Source: Bacillota bacterium (GTDB lineage Bacteria; Bacillota; UBA5301; JAMCQP01). Taken from it: DNA of 64,000 bases. The translations under genes and the position numbers were made by a program. Under the pieces are notes generated by a model that had not been told where the DNA came from, searched no databases, and was given only the letters and a program-made list of their open reading frames with translations. Position 1 is the stretch's first letter. Every line of letters begins with the position of its first letter. Location of the stretch: assembly GCA_023381695.1 (NCBI GenBank), contig JAMCQP010000080.1, positions 1 through 64,000 on the forward strand, given 5' to 3'. Of this stretch, positions 53,365 through 63,034 are shown piece after piece.

Positions 53365-54357
53365 ATGCGCGTTGGAATTGTCGGAGCCGGCACCATGGGT
53401 TGGGTTCATGCCCTTTCCCATAAGGAGGCCGGCCACGAGGTTGTCGCGATCTATGACTTGCGCGCCGAGGCGGCGGAAAAAGCCGCCAGATCAGTGGGGG
53501 CGCGAGTCGCCCCGTCATTTGAAAGTCTGCTGGTGGATTCCACGATGGAGTTGATCGATGTATGCCTCCCCACTTATCTGCACCGCCGCCATGTGGAAGC
53601 CGCCGCCAGAGCAGGAAAGCACGTTATTTGTGAAAAGCCGATGGCCCTGTCCCTGGACGACGCCCGTGCCATGATTGAGACTTGCCATACCTGCGGTGTG
53701 CATTTCTATGTGGCGCATGTGCTCCGGTTCTTTTCGGAATATGTGTTGGCCAAAGAACTTGTCGATGCCGGACGTATCGGACGCCCCGGCGTAATCCGGA
53801 CCATCCGCGGGGGGATCTTTCCCTCCGCCTGGGAGGACTGGTACGCCAGGACAGAGCTGTCGGGCTCCCTGACGGTGGATATGATCATCCACGATTTTGA
53901 TTGGTTGCACTGGGTCTTCGGCGAGGTGGAGCGGGTTTACGCCAAGTCGTTGGTGGGACGAACTCCGAAGCGGCTGGACTACTCCCTGGTGACGCTGCGG
54001 TTTATCTCGGGCGCCGTCGCCCATGTGGAGGGGACCTGGTCCCACACCGGTTTCCGCTACGGTTTCGAGGCCGCGGGCAACGGCGGCATGTTGAGTTTTG
54101 ACAGCGCCCGGGTCGCCCCGGTGGTGGTTACCCAGCGCCAGCAGGCTGCCGGCGGCGCCAGTGTAGCCGTCCCTGAAAGCCCGTTAAATGAGAGCCCCTA
54201 CACCACGGAGCTTCGCCACTTTGTGCGCTGCATCGAGCAGGGTGAAGAACCACGGGTGACCGCAGAGGACGCCTACAAGGCGCTGGAGATAAGTTTAGCG
54301 GCTATGGAATCCGCCCGGACAGGGCGTCCCATCCTGTTGAAGAAGGAGGCAAGGTAG
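53365..54357 (+). CDS. Gfo/Idh/MocA-family oxidoreductase
   Basis: ATG with AGGAGG nine bases upstream. The 330-residue NAD(P)-dependent sugar dehydrogenase has a Rossmann start VGIVGAGTMGWVH, the EKP motif HVICEKPMALSLDDA, and IIHDFDWLHWVFG in the catalytic region (HDxD). It probably oxidises a sugar or glycoside at one carbon. It is the first gene of an operon running to the aldo/keto reductase; the next gene starts one base after its stop. Confidence 0.9.
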   Translation: MRVGIVGAGTMGWVHALSHKEAGHEVVAIYDLRAEAAEKAARSVGARVAPSFESLLVDSTMELIDVCLPTYLHRRHVEAAARAGKHVICEKPMALSLDDARAMIETCHTCGVHFYVAHVLRFFSEYVLAKELVDAGRIGRPGVIRTIRGGIFPSAWEDWYARTELSGSLTVDMIIHDFDWLHWVFGEVERVYAKSLVGRTPKRLDYSLVTLRFISGAVAHVEGTWSHTGFRYGFEAAGNGGMLSFDSARVAPVVVTQRQQAAGGASVAVPESPLNESPYTTELRHFVRCIEQGEEPRVTAEDAYKALEISLAAMESARTGRPILLKKEAR

Positions 54358-54358
54358 C

Positions 54359-55336
54359 GTGGAGATCGCAATTTTAAGCTTTGCCCACCTGCACGCCTGG
54401 AATTATGCCCAGCAGGTGCGCCAGGTCCCGGACACAAGGCTGGCCGCCATCTGGGACGACAACGCGGAACGCGGGTGGCAGGCCGCTCAGGCCAGCGGCT
54501 GCCTCTTTGAGCCCGACCTTGACAAACTCCTGGCCATGGATATCCAGGCAGTCATCGTGACCGCGGAGAACGTCCGGCATAAAGACCTGGTCCTGAAGGC
54601 GGCGGCAGCCGGGAAGCACATCCTTTGCGAGAAGCCCATCGCCACCACCGTGTCCGACGCCGAGACCATGATTGCCGCCTGCAGAAAGGCCGGTGTCCAG
54701 TTGATGACCGCCTTCCCGGTGCGTTATTCTCCGCCGGCAATCAGGGCGAAGCAGGCGATTGAGGCCGGCCGGATCGGAGAGGTGCTGGCGATCAAGGGGG
54801 CCAACCGGGGAAAGATGCCCGGCGGCTGGTTCACCGACAAGGCCATGGCGGGCGGCGGCGCGGTGATGGACCACACAGTCCACGTGGTGGACCTGATCCG
54901 CTGGTTCCTGAACAAAGAGATCGTCTCGGTCTATGCCGAGGTCGGTACCCGCTTCCACGAGATTCCCATCGATGACTGCGGTATGTTGACCATGGAACTG
55001 GAGGGCGGCGTCTTCGCGACCCTGGATCCTTCCTGGAGCCGGCCGCCGGTCTACCCGACATGGGGCGATGTGACACTGGAGATCGTGGGCACCGAAGGAA
55101 CGATCTCGGTGGACGCTTTTGGCCAGAACATCGACCTTTACAACAACGAAGCGAAGGCGCCCAGCTGGGAAAATTACGCCAGTGTCATGAATGGCGGCCT
55201 GGTGGCTGATTTTGTCCGCTGCTGCACGGAAAACCGGCCGGTCTCGATCACCGGAGAGGACGGTCTGCGGGCCCTGGAGGTGGCGCTTTTAGCCTACGAG
55301 TCCGCGGCGAAGGGTGAAGTTGTGTACCGGAAATGA
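54359..55336 (+). CDS. Gfo/Idh/MocA-family oxidoreductase, second copy
   Basis: GTG start with GGAGG upstream. The 325-residue protein has HILCEKPIATTVSDAE and the catalytic MDHTVHVVDLIRWF. The N-terminus (EIAILSFAHLHAWNYAQQV) departs from the usual GxGxxG, replacing glycines with a His-rich turn, a variant of the NAD-binding loop. Paired oxidoreductases of this type act in 3-keto-sugar or inositol-like pathways; that assignment is inference. Confidence 0.88.
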   Translation: MEIAILSFAHLHAWNYAQQVRQVPDTRLAAIWDDNAERGWQAAQASGCLFEPDLDKLLAMDIQAVIVTAENVRHKDLVLKAAAAGKHILCEKPIATTVSDAETMIAACRKAGVQLMTAFPVRYSPPAIRAKQAIEAGRIGEVLAIKGANRGKMPGGWFTDKAMAGGGAVMDHTVHVVDLIRWFLNKEIVSVYAEVGTRFHEIPIDDCGMLTMELEGGVFATLDPSWSRPPVYPTWGDVTLEIVGTEGTISVDAFGQNIDLYNNEAKAPSWENYASVMNGGLVADFVRCCTENRPVSITGEDGLRALEVALLAYESAAKGEVVYRK

Positions 55337-55348
55337 GGGTGGGTTATA

Positions 55349-56401
55349 ATGATGGTTACTCTGCAGGCCGGGGTAGTGCTCCAAAAGATCGTGGCGAATT
55401 ACCTGCTCAGAAAGGTTTTCAAGGCGCTCTTCACCATCTTTTTTGTTGTTTCGCTGACCTTCTTTCTCATCCGGTTGATGCCAGGAAGCCCGGTGGACAT
55501 TTACGTAAATCAGCAAATCTCCCTGTACGGCATGTCCTATGAAGACGCGATGAGCCAGGCGGCTGCCTTGTTTTCCATCGATCTCAAAGCGCCTGTTTAT
55601 ATTCAGTACCTGGAATACATGAGCAACCTGTTAAAGGGGCACATGGGCTACTCATTCCTGAGCACCGGGACACCGGTCATGCAGGTCATCCTCAAATTCC
55701 TGCCGTGGACGCTCTTCAGTGTGGGAGTCTCGCTATTGATCAGCTTCACTATCGGTATCAGCCTGGGCATGATGATGGCGTACCGGCGGGAATCGCTCCT
55801 TGATCATCTCCTGACAGGGTTCGGTTCTGTCCTCAGCTCGATCCCAAACTACCTGGTGGGGATTCTGCTCCTGGTGTTCCTGGGCGTGCAATGGAAGCTA
55901 CTCCCCATTCACGCCATGCGGGGTTCGATGTCGCCGGGTGTTCAGCCCGGTCTCAACCCGGTCTTCATCAAGGACATCTTCTTCCATGCGACTTTGCCCA
56001 TCCTCACTTACGTACTTACCACCATGGGGGGGTGGATGCTTACCATGAAGAGCAGCACGCTAAGCGTTCTGGAGGAGGATTATGTGGCGGTTGCCAGAGC
56101 CCGGGGCTTAAAAGATGGCAGGATTACAACGGCCTATGTGGGCCGGAATGCAGCGCTCCCCCTGTTTACGCAGTTGGCCATTTCGATCGGGTTCATCGTG
56201 GGCGGGTCCGCTCTCATCGAGATGATCTTCGTCTACCAGGGGATTGGGAAGGTGCTCGTCGACAGCATTGCCCAGCGCGATTACCCGATTATGCAAGGGG
56301 TTTTCCTCGTCATCACCATGGCGGTGGTCATCGCCAATCTTCTGGCCGACTTGCTCTACAGCAAGTTGGATCCCCGGATTCGCGTCGGTGGAGGTGCATA
56401 G
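55349..56401 (+). CDS. Opp/Dpp-type ABC permease (DppB-like)
   Basis: ATG 55349 or 55352. The 350-residue permease has FLIRLMPGSPVDI, a long first extracellular region and the EAA loop EEDYVAVARARGLKDGRI. The organisation with sugar dehydrogenases suggests an Opp-family importer of oligosaccharides or glycosides, as in Thermotoga, rather than peptides. Confidence 0.9.
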   Translation: MMVTLQAGVVLQKIVANYLLRKVFKALFTIFFVVSLTFFLIRLMPGSPVDIYVNQQISLYGMSYEDAMSQAAALFSIDLKAPVYIQYLEYMSNLLKGHMGYSFLSTGTPVMQVILKFLPWTLFSVGVSLLISFTIGISLGMMMAYRRESLLDHLLTGFGSVLSSIPNYLVGILLLVFLGVQWKLLPIHAMRGSMSPGVQPGLNPVFIKDIFFHATLPILTYVLTTMGGWMLTMKSSTLSVLEEDYVAVARARGLKDGRITTAYVGRNAALPLFTQLAISIGFIVGGSALIEMIFVYQGIGKVLVDSIAQRDYPIMQGVFLVITMAVVIANLLADLLYSKLDPRIRVGGGA

Positions 56402-56404
56402 ATC

Positions 56405-57259
56405 GTGAGGGATATAGCCACATTTATTAAGCTGATGGCGCGAAACCGCGTAGGATTCGTGGGTTTGATCGTTCTGATTCTCCTCCTCCTGATGACCTTC
56501 GTCGGCCCGTACTTCGTTCCCCTGGATACGCAGACGAAGATCGACGAAATTTATCAGCCCCCGTCCACGAAGCACATTCTGGGGACGGATCACCAGGGCA
56601 GGGATATCTTCTCACAGATCGTAAACGGCGGCGGGGAACTGCTCTACGTTGCCTTTTTGACGGCCCTGCTCTCGACTTTTATAGCCGTTACGCTGGGATC
56701 GTTGACCGGATTTCTTGGTGGAAAACTTGACTCGATGGTAATGTGGTTTACCGACATCTGGCTCACACTGCCACGATTTCCGATTCTCCTGGTTCTTGCG
56801 GGGTTCGTCAAGCTGAACGCGCCGTTTGTGCTGGCGTTGCTGCTTGCCGCGCTGGCCTGGCCGGGCCTGACGCGGGCCGTCCGCTCACAGGTCTTGTCTC
56901 TGAAGCAGCGGGATTATGTCGAGGCCGCGCTGTCGCTGGCTCTTGGCACCCGGCACATCGTTTTCGCGGAGATTCTTCCCAACATGATGAATTACATCGC
57001 CATTTGCTTCACCCTGGCGATGACGCAGGCCATTTACGACCAGGTCGGCCTGGTGATGCTGGGGCTTGTTCCCTTTGCCAGCAACAACTGGGGAGTCATG
57101 ATCAATCTGGCCTGGGTGCGTGGGGCGATCTTCTACAAGGACAGCCTCTGGTATATCCTGTCGCCGATTGCGGTGATTGTGCTGTTCCAGCTCGCGCTGG
57201 TGTCGTTGACACGGTCGCTCGAGGAAGTTTTCAATCCGAGGCTACGGACCGGCCACTAA
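56405..57259 (+). CDS. Opp/Dpp-type ABC permease (DppC-like)
   Basis: GTG start with GGAGG upstream. The 284-residue permease has LGTDHQGRDIFSQIVNGG and the EAA loop DYVEAALSLALGTRHIVFAEILPN. It pairs with the preceding permease. Confidence 0.9.
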   Translation: MRDIATFIKLMARNRVGFVGLIVLILLLLMTFVGPYFVPLDTQTKIDEIYQPPSTKHILGTDHQGRDIFSQIVNGGGELLYVAFLTALLSTFIAVTLGSLTGFLGGKLDSMVMWFTDIWLTLPRFPILLVLAGFVKLNAPFVLALLLAALAWPGLTRAVRSQVLSLKQRDYVEAALSLALGTRHIVFAEILPNMMNYIAICFTLAMTQAIYDQVGLVMLGLVPFASNNWGVMINLAWVRGAIFYKDSLWYILSPIAVIVLFQLALVSLTRSLEEVFNPRLRTGH

Positions 57260-57282
57260 GCCGGTTCAAGGAGGGCAAAGGC

Positions 57283-58317
57283 ATGCCGCGTGAACGCGAG
57301 CAACTGACGAAATCATGCGAAATCCTGTCCGTCGAGGATCTCTGGGTGGAATACAGGTCCCCCCGGGGGACGGTAAAGGCCGTGCGAGGAGTCAGTTTTG
57401 ACCTGCACAAGGAAGAGACGCTGGCGCTGATCGGCGAGAGCGGGTCCGGCAAGACGACGCTCGGCATGGCTCTCATCCGCATGACCCCCAAGTCTGGATC
57501 GGTGCCCAGGGGGCGGATCATCTACAGGCGGGACGGTGAGATGTACGATGTCCTTGGTCTGGACAAAGAAGCGCTGCGCAAGTTTCACTGGCAAGAGTGC
57601 GCCATGGTGTTCCAATCGTCCCTGAATGCCTTCAATCCCGTCCTGCGCATCTGGGACCATTTCCACGACACGGCTAGGGCGCACGGCCGAGTGAGTCAAC
57701 AGGCTTTGCGGGAGCGCGCGATGCACCTGTTCAAGCTGGTGCAGCTTGACCCGGAGCGGGTGATCGATGCTTTTCCACACGAGCTGAGCGGCGGCATGAG
57801 ACAACGTGTCCTGCTCGCCCTGGGCTTGCTCCTGGATCCACAAATACTCCTCCTGGATGAGCCGACGACGGCACTGGATATCCTGACTCAGCGGACCGTT
57901 ATCGACCTTTTGAGGAGGCTTCGGGAGGAATTGGGTTTTTCATTGATCTTTGTATCGCATGATCTCTCACTGGCGGCTGAATTGGCGAACAGGGTGGCCA
58001 CCATGTACGCCGGTAAGATCGTCGAGCTGGGAGACGTCCACGATATCTTTTACAGGCCCCGGCACCCGTACACCCTGGGACTGATCAAGGCGGTTCCCAC
58101 CGTGACAGGGGCCTTTCGGGAGCTGGCCTCGATTCCCGGTTCACCGCCGGATCTGGTCGATCTTCCCAGCGGGTGTAAGTTCCAGGAGCGCTGTCCCTTT
58201 GCCGATGAGCGATGCCGCAAGGAGGAACCGGAGCTTGAGGGCATGGGAGCGAATCATTCCGTGGCGTGCTTCAAATGGCGGCAGGTATCTTTGGAAAAGG
58301 AGGCGGCCCACGCGTGA
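57283..58317 (+). CDS. Opp/Dpp-type ABC ATP-binding protein (DppD-like)
   Basis: ATG with AAGGAGGG upstream. The 344-residue protein has GESGSGKTT, the signature LSGGMRQRV, Walker B ILLLDEPTTALD and the oligopeptide-type C-terminal Cys motif CKFQERCPFADERC. The next gene overlaps its stop (GTGA). Confidence 0.93.
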   Translation: MPREREQLTKSCEILSVEDLWVEYRSPRGTVKAVRGVSFDLHKEETLALIGESGSGKTTLGMALIRMTPKSGSVPRGRIIYRRDGEMYDVLGLDKEALRKFHWQECAMVFQSSLNAFNPVLRIWDHFHDTARAHGRVSQQALRERAMHLFKLVQLDPERVIDAFPHELSGGMRQRVLLALGLLLDPQILLLDEPTTALDILTQRTVIDLLRRLREELGFSLIFVSHDLSLAAELANRVATMYAGKIVELGDVHDIFYRPRHPYTLGLIKAVPTVTGAFRELASIPGSPPDLVDLPSGCKFQERCPFADERCRKEEPELEGMGANHSVACFKWRQVSLEKEAAHA

Positions 58318-59318
58318 GCAACGCTATCGTACAGTTGGAGCACGTCACCCAGCGATTCGCCTGGCGCGGCAAGGCCGTGCAAGCTGTCAACGACGTTTCG
58401 CTGTCCATCGCCGAGGGGGAGATCGTCTGCCTGGTGGGGGAAAGCGGCTGCGGCAAGACGACCACGGGCAAGATCGTGGCGGGCCTGCTTAAACCGACCG
58501 AAGGCCGGGTTGTCTTTGAAGGGAAAGACGTCTGGGCGATGAGTCCCGAGGAGTTCAAGCATTATCGCCGGGCGGTGCAGATTGTTCACCAGGATCCGTA
58601 CTCATCCCTCAATCCGGTGCGCACGATCTACAAGACGCTGAGCGCCCCGCTGCTCCGGCATGGCTTCGCCAGGGATAACCGTGAGGCCCTGGCGAAGATC
58701 AGGGAATTGCTGGAAATCGTTGGCCTGACTCCGCCCGCCGAGTTCATCAACAAGTATCCTCACCAGTTGAGCGGTGGTCAGCGGCAGCGCGTATCCGTGG
58801 CCCGGGCGTTGACGGTAAACCCCCGGTTCATCGTCGCGGACGAGGCCGTCTCGATGGTTGATGTTTCGATCCGGCTGAGTCTTCTCAATATGCTGACCGG
58901 GCTCAAGGAACAGATGGGCGTGACCTTCCTCTTCATCACGCATGACCTGGCGCTGGCGAAGTACTTCGTCTGGGAAGGCCGGATCGGCGTAATGTACCTT
59001 GGACAATTGGTGGAGATCTCGCCAACGCCTGACTTGATAGAGCATCCGTCTCATCAGTATACACAGGCACTTCTTTCCGCTATTCCAGAGGCGGATCCCA
59101 ATCTCACTCGCAATAAGGAACGGATCAAGCTGCGCAGCCTTGATGTGCCAAGCCTGCTTAACCTGCCGGCAGGGTGCACCTTTCATCCGCGCTGTCCCTC
59201 GTACAAAGAGGGGTTGTGTGACCGGGTTGCACCAGCCCCTCTGGAGGTAACAAAAGAACATTTTGCGGTGTGCCACCTGGCGACGCAGTCCAGGGCGGTC
59301 CAAGCCGGTACAATGTAG
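58314..59318 (+). CDS. Opp/Dpp-type ABC ATP-binding protein (DppF-like)
   Basis: GTG overlapping the previous stop, with AAAGGAGG upstream. The 334-residue protein has GESGCGKTTTGK, LSGGQRQRV, Walker B FIVADEAVSMVD (Ala replaces the usual Pro after DE) and the C-terminal CTFHPRCPSYKEGLC. It completes the transporter and might also serve the ATPase-less system at 14.4-18.2 kb (inference). Confidence 0.92.
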   Translation: MSNAIVQLEHVTQRFAWRGKAVQAVNDVSLSIAEGEIVCLVGESGCGKTTTGKIVAGLLKPTEGRVVFEGKDVWAMSPEEFKHYRRAVQIVHQDPYSSLNPVRTIYKTLSAPLLRHGFARDNREALAKIRELLEIVGLTPPAEFINKYPHQLSGGQRQRVSVARALTVNPRFIVADEAVSMVDVSIRLSLLNMLTGLKEQMGVTFLFITHDLALAKYFVWEGRIGVMYLGQLVEISPTPDLIEHPSHQYTQALLSAIPEADPNLTRNKERIKLRSLDVPSLLNLPAGCTFHPRCPSYKEGLCDRVAPAPLEVTKEHFAVCHLATQSRAVQAGTM

Positions 59319-59354
59319 TTCAATTTCGGGATAAATCCATGGGAGGTGTAGCAC

Positions 59355-59540
59355 ATGGATCCACAGATCGGGAGGTTCGCCTTTCGGATAGCATTTTTCC
59401 CCACTTTTGTCGCCGCAGTCATGCTTCCGTTCCTCGACCGGCGTACGCCGGAGTTTAGCGTGGCGGTTTTCACCGTTGTTGCAGGGCTGATCTTTGTAGG
59501 CGTAATCATCTTATTAGTGCGGCGTTCGAACAGGGTTTGA
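59355..59540 (+). CDS. Small two-TM membrane protein of the transporter operon
   Basis: A 61-residue protein with a clear ribosome site (GGGAGG). Two hydrophobic segments (AFRIAFFPTFVAAVMLPFLD and FSVAVFTVVAGLIFVGVIILLV) flank a short polar loop, and the tail is basic (RRSNRV). No known family. Its place between the ATPase and binding-protein genes suggests a transporter accessory subunit. Confidence 0.6.
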   Translation: MDPQIGRFAFRIAFFPTFVAAVMLPFLDRRTPEFSVAVFTVVAGLIFVGVIILLVRRSNRV

Positions 59541-59701
59541 CTCTAGCGTGTGGGCAAAGCTACAGCTGGCGGCCACCGGTAGCATGTACCAGGAGATAAA
59601 GCCCAGTGAAGGGGGGATGAAGAGAAAGGCTTGTTTAGGCCGCTCCAGCTCTAATGCCATAACCAGACAAACTGAAATGCAGTCAAAGGAGGAAACCAAC
59701 A

Positions 59702-61441
59702 ATGAGAATGAGGTGGAAAGTCATCACGCTTGCAACCGTCCTGATGATCCTGACGGCTCTCGTAATGGGCGCTACCGCTTTAACGGAAAAAGAGTTCCAC
59801 GGCGCCTGGCCTTATTCGTTGCCCCCGGCGGGACACTTCAACACTTATGTGCCCAACAACCTGGCGTTGGGTATTTACTGGGATCTCATGGAGCAACCGC
59901 TTGCCCTTTACAAGTGGAGCGATGGCGCCTGGGTGCCGCAGCTTGCCACATCGTGGAAACTCGTTCCCCCGGATAAGTTTGTGGTCAATCTCCGGGGAGG
60001 CGTGAAATGGAGCGACGGAAAGCCGTTCACTTCCGAGGATGTCGTGACAACCTGGGAGATCGGCCGTCTAATGAGCTGGCCTGCGTGGGAGTATTTGAAG
60101 GATGTTGAAGCAAACGGTCCGAACAAGGTTACCTTTCACATCAGCAAACCCGCCAGTGTCGTGGGTCGGTATGCTTTGCGCGCGCAAATTCGCGCTCACT
60201 CCGTATACGGTTCGTGGGCCGGGCGCGTGAAAAAACTTGTAGCCGAGGGCAAGACCAGGGATTCGGACGAGTGGAAGGCTTTGCGCGGGGAGTTTGAGAA
60301 GTTTCGTCCGGCGAAGATGATCGTGTCCGGCCCTTTCCAGATTGACGCAAACAGCATGACAGAGGCTCAGGTCACGCTCGTCAAGGTTCCGACCGCGTGG
60401 AATGCGAACAAGGTGGGTTTTGACCGCCTGATTATCTATAACGGCGAAACACCGGTAATTACCCCGCTGGTCCTCGCCAGGCAGGTGGATTACGCATCAC
60501 ACGGGTTCCCGCCGGCGACTGAGAAGCAATTTGTGGCCGAAGGTATCTGGATTATACGGCCACCTCTCTACACCGGTCCGGCACTGTTCTTCAACCACAG
60601 CATTTATCCCCTGAACCGTAAAGAGGTGCGACAAGCGATAGCTTACGCCGTGAATCGCGAAGAAAACGGGATGATTGCCATGGGCGAATCGGGGCGTGCG
60701 GTGAAGTACATGACGGGCTTCAGCGACAACCTGGTCCCGCTCTGGATGTCGCCTGCCAACGTGAAGAAACTTGAACAGTACGATTACGATCCCGCCAGGG
60801 CCGAGAAGATCTTGAAGGGAATTGGTTTCACCAGGGGTAAAGACGGCATCTGGGCCACCGACAAGGGAGACAAGATGGAATACGAAATAATCGTCCCGGC
60901 GGAGTACGCTGACTGGTCCGCTTCGGCCGAGAATCTGGCCGAACAGCTTACCAGGTTCGGCATTAAGACTGTTGTCCGGGCCGTTACTTACAGCCAGCAT
61001 CCCATCGACATCGACGCCGGCCGCTTTCAAATGGCAATTAGCGCTTGGGGCGTGGGACAGCCGCATCCTCACTTCTCCTATACCATTGACCTTTTTATTC
61101 ATAATTATGTCCAGGCCGCCGGTCCAGGCATGAATTTCAAGATGGTTCAGGACACCGCTGCCCTGGGGAAGGTGGATCTGGAGAAGTTAGTTGTGGAGTC
61201 CGCCGCTGGTTTCGATGAGCATGAGCAGAAAGGTGACGTGACCCGGATTGCGCTGGCGTTCAACGAGTTGCTGCCAATTGTGCCGCTCTGGGAGCGCTAT
61301 GGCAATAACCCGGCGCTCGAGAATGTTCGTGTCGGCGGCTGGCCAGACAAGGACGACCCCATCTACAAAAACAGCGTTTATTCTGATTCATTTACGACAC
61401 TCATGATTCTCACGGGCCAGTTGCAGCCCGCAACCCGGTAA
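59702..61441 (+). CDS. Family 5 ABC transporter substrate-binding protein
   Basis: ATG with AAAGGAGG upstream. The 579-residue SBP_bac_5 protein has a Sec signal peptide (about 27 residues, ending VMGATALT). It contains MEQPLALYKWSDGAWVPQLATSW, LRGGVKWSDGKPFTSEDVV and the late VPLWERYGNNPAL. It delivers the substrate to the transporter encoded upstream. Unlike the first Opp/Dpp operon, the binding protein comes last. Confidence 0.92.
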   Translation: MRMRWKVITLATVLMILTALVMGATALTEKEFHGAWPYSLPPAGHFNTYVPNNLALGIYWDLMEQPLALYKWSDGAWVPQLATSWKLVPPDKFVVNLRGGVKWSDGKPFTSEDVVTTWEIGRLMSWPAWEYLKDVEANGPNKVTFHISKPASVVGRYALRAQIRAHSVYGSWAGRVKKLVAEGKTRDSDEWKALRGEFEKFRPAKMIVSGPFQIDANSMTEAQVTLVKVPTAWNANKVGFDRLIIYNGETPVITPLVLARQVDYASHGFPPATEKQFVAEGIWIIRPPLYTGPALFFNHSIYPLNRKEVRQAIAYAVNREENGMIAMGESGRAVKYMTGFSDNLVPLWMSPANVKKLEQYDYDPARAEKILKGIGFTRGKDGIWATDKGDKMEYEIIVPAEYADWSASAENLAEQLTRFGIKTVVRAVTYSQHPIDIDAGRFQMAISAWGVGQPHPHFSYTIDLFIHNYVQAAGPGMNFKMVQDTAALGKVDLEKLVVESAAGFDEHEQKGDVTRIALAFNELLPIVPLWERYGNNPALENVRVGGWPDKDDPIYKNSVYSDSFTTLMILTGQLQPATR

Positions 61442-61501
61442 ATGCGCCAGTTGAAGGTAGCGCTCATCGGATGCGGCCGGGTGTCTTCAGTGCCCCGCTA
61501 G
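61442..61501 (+). pseudogene. N-terminal remnant of a Gfo/Idh/MocA oxidoreductase
   Basis: ATG directly after the binding-protein stop encodes MRQLKVALIGCGRVSSVPR and stop. KVALIGCGRVS is the Rossmann start of this family. Only 19 codons survive, probably after deletion of a third dehydrogenase gene from the operon. Confidence 0.5.
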
Positions 61502-61514
61502 GAGGAAGAGACAA

Positions 61515-62615
61515 TTGCAGTATCGTGATTTTGGCAACACAGGGGTGCGGGTCTCCGCGCTGGGCTTCGGGGCGATGCGCCTGCCCAGGGATGAGCGGGA
61601 GGCCATCAATGTCATCCGGCGCGCCCTGGACCTGGGGATCAACTACGTGGACACCGCGCCGTACTACATGGACAGCACCAGTGAGGTAACGGTGGGAAAG
61701 GCGATCAAGGGTTACCGCGACCGGATCACCCTTTCCACCAAGAATCCCATCGAGGACGCTTCCGGCGGGAACTGGCGCAAGCGGCTGGAAAATTCGCTGC
61801 GCAAGATGGATGTGGATTATATCGACTTTTACCACATGTGGGGAATCAACTGGAAGCTCTACCAGGAGAAGATCGATGTGCCCGGCGGGCCCCTGGAGGC
61901 CGCCCACCGGGCCAAGGAAGAGGGGCTCATCCGGCACCTCTCCTTTTCGTTCCATGACGAGCCGGAGAACATGATCAAGCTGGTGGACACCGGGCACTTT
62001 GAGAGCGTGCTCTGCCAGTATAACCTGCTGGACCGGCGCAATGAGCCGTCCATCGAATATGCCCGCCAAAAAGGGCTCGGCGTGGCGATCATGGGGCCGG
62101 TGGGCGGCGGCCGCCTCGGGGCGCCGTCGGAGGCAATCCAGAGCCTTATTCCAGGCGGGGTCAAAAGCTCGGCGGAGATGGCGCTGCGCTTCGTGCTCTC
62201 CAACCCCCAGGTGAACGTGGCGCTTTCCGGGATGGGGAGCGTCCAGATGGTGGAGGAGAACGTGGCCACGGCTTCCCGGGCGGAGCACCTTTCCCAGGAG
62301 GAGCGGCGACGGATCGCGGAGATCATGGAGGAGAACAAGCGCCTGGCGGATCTGTACTGTACTGGCTGCAACTACTGCATGCCCTGCCCCAACGGGGTGA
62401 ATATCCCGGAGAATTTCCGCTATATGAACTATTACCGGGTTTACGGCCTCAAGGATTACGCCCGGGAGGCCTACGGCCGGCTCGGCCAGCCGGACAACTT
62501 CGTGAAGGGCGAGAAGGCCGAGTCCTGCCTGGAATGCGGCGAATGCGAGACCAAGTGCCCGCAAAAGCTGCACATCATCGACCAGTTGAAGGAAGTCGCC
62601 AGAGTGCTGGGGTGA
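61515..62615 (+). CDS. Aldo/keto reductase with C-terminal 4Fe-4S domain
   Basis: TTG start with AGGAGG upstream. The 366-residue protein has an AKR barrel (YRDFGNTGVRVSALGFGAMRLP, NYVDTAPYYMDS with the catalytic Asp/Tyr, a later DFYHMWG) and two ferredoxin-like clusters, CTGCNYCMPCP and CLECGECETKCP. Such Fe-S aldo/keto reductases are typical of anaerobes and may use ferredoxin-type electrons to reduce a keto-sugar from the operon's dehydrogenases. Confidence 0.9.
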   Translation: MQYRDFGNTGVRVSALGFGAMRLPRDEREAINVIRRALDLGINYVDTAPYYMDSTSEVTVGKAIKGYRDRITLSTKNPIEDASGGNWRKRLENSLRKMDVDYIDFYHMWGINWKLYQEKIDVPGGPLEAAHRAKEEGLIRHLSFSFHDEPENMIKLVDTGHFESVLCQYNLLDRRNEPSIEYARQKGLGVAIMGPVGGGRLGAPSEAIQSLIPGGVKSSAEMALRFVLSNPQVNVALSGMGSVQMVEENVATASRAEHLSQEERRRIAEIMEENKRLADLYCTGCNYCMPCPNGVNIPENFRYMNYYRVYGLKDYAREAYGRLGQPDNFVKGEKAESCLECGECETKCPQKLHIIDQLKEVARVLG

Positions 62616-62619
62616 ACCG

Positions 62620-62932
62620 GTGATCATTACAGTGACGCTCAATGCCGCGGTCGATTAAACATATACCGTGGAGGGATTCGCCGTAAACCGGGGAAACCGG
62701 GTGAGCCGGGTCACGGCGGTCCCCGGCGGCAAGGGGGTGAACGTGGCCAGGATGGCTGGAATTTTGCTTGCGGAAAGCGACCGATGACGGCCACAGGATT
62801 TATTGGCGGTACTGCAGGGCGGTTTATCCGTGAAAGGCTGGAGCGGGCGGGGATCCGGACGGATTTCGTGGAGATGGCGGGGGAATACCGGCAGACCATT
62901 ACCATCTGGTCTCAATTGCCTTTAATAGAATA
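62620..62932 (+). pseudogene. 1-phosphofructokinase (PfkB family) remnant
   Basis: GTG 62620 starts IITVTLNAAVD, then TAA replaces the usual Lys codon before TYTVEGFAVNRGNRV, and PGGKGVNVARMAG follows, the N-terminal substrate region of FruK-like kinases. A second frame continues TATGFIGGTAGRFIRERLER and AGIRTDFVEMAGEYRQTITI before the gene breaks off. A stop, an internal deletion and truncation make it non-functional. Region 62616-63034 holds nothing else evident. Confidence 0.7.
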
Positions 62933-63034
62933 GAAGACCTGGAGTAAGTTAACCGTGAAAGAGTATAGTTTGTTCCCTCCTGGCATAAAATGTAACGGAT
63001 GGATTCTTCTTGGGAGGTGCCGGAGGTGGACAAG

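Noticed and set aside
61464-62642. 392-codon minus-strand frame over the aldo/keto reductase
   Set aside because: Antisense shadow of a gene with clear barrel and Fe-S motifs.
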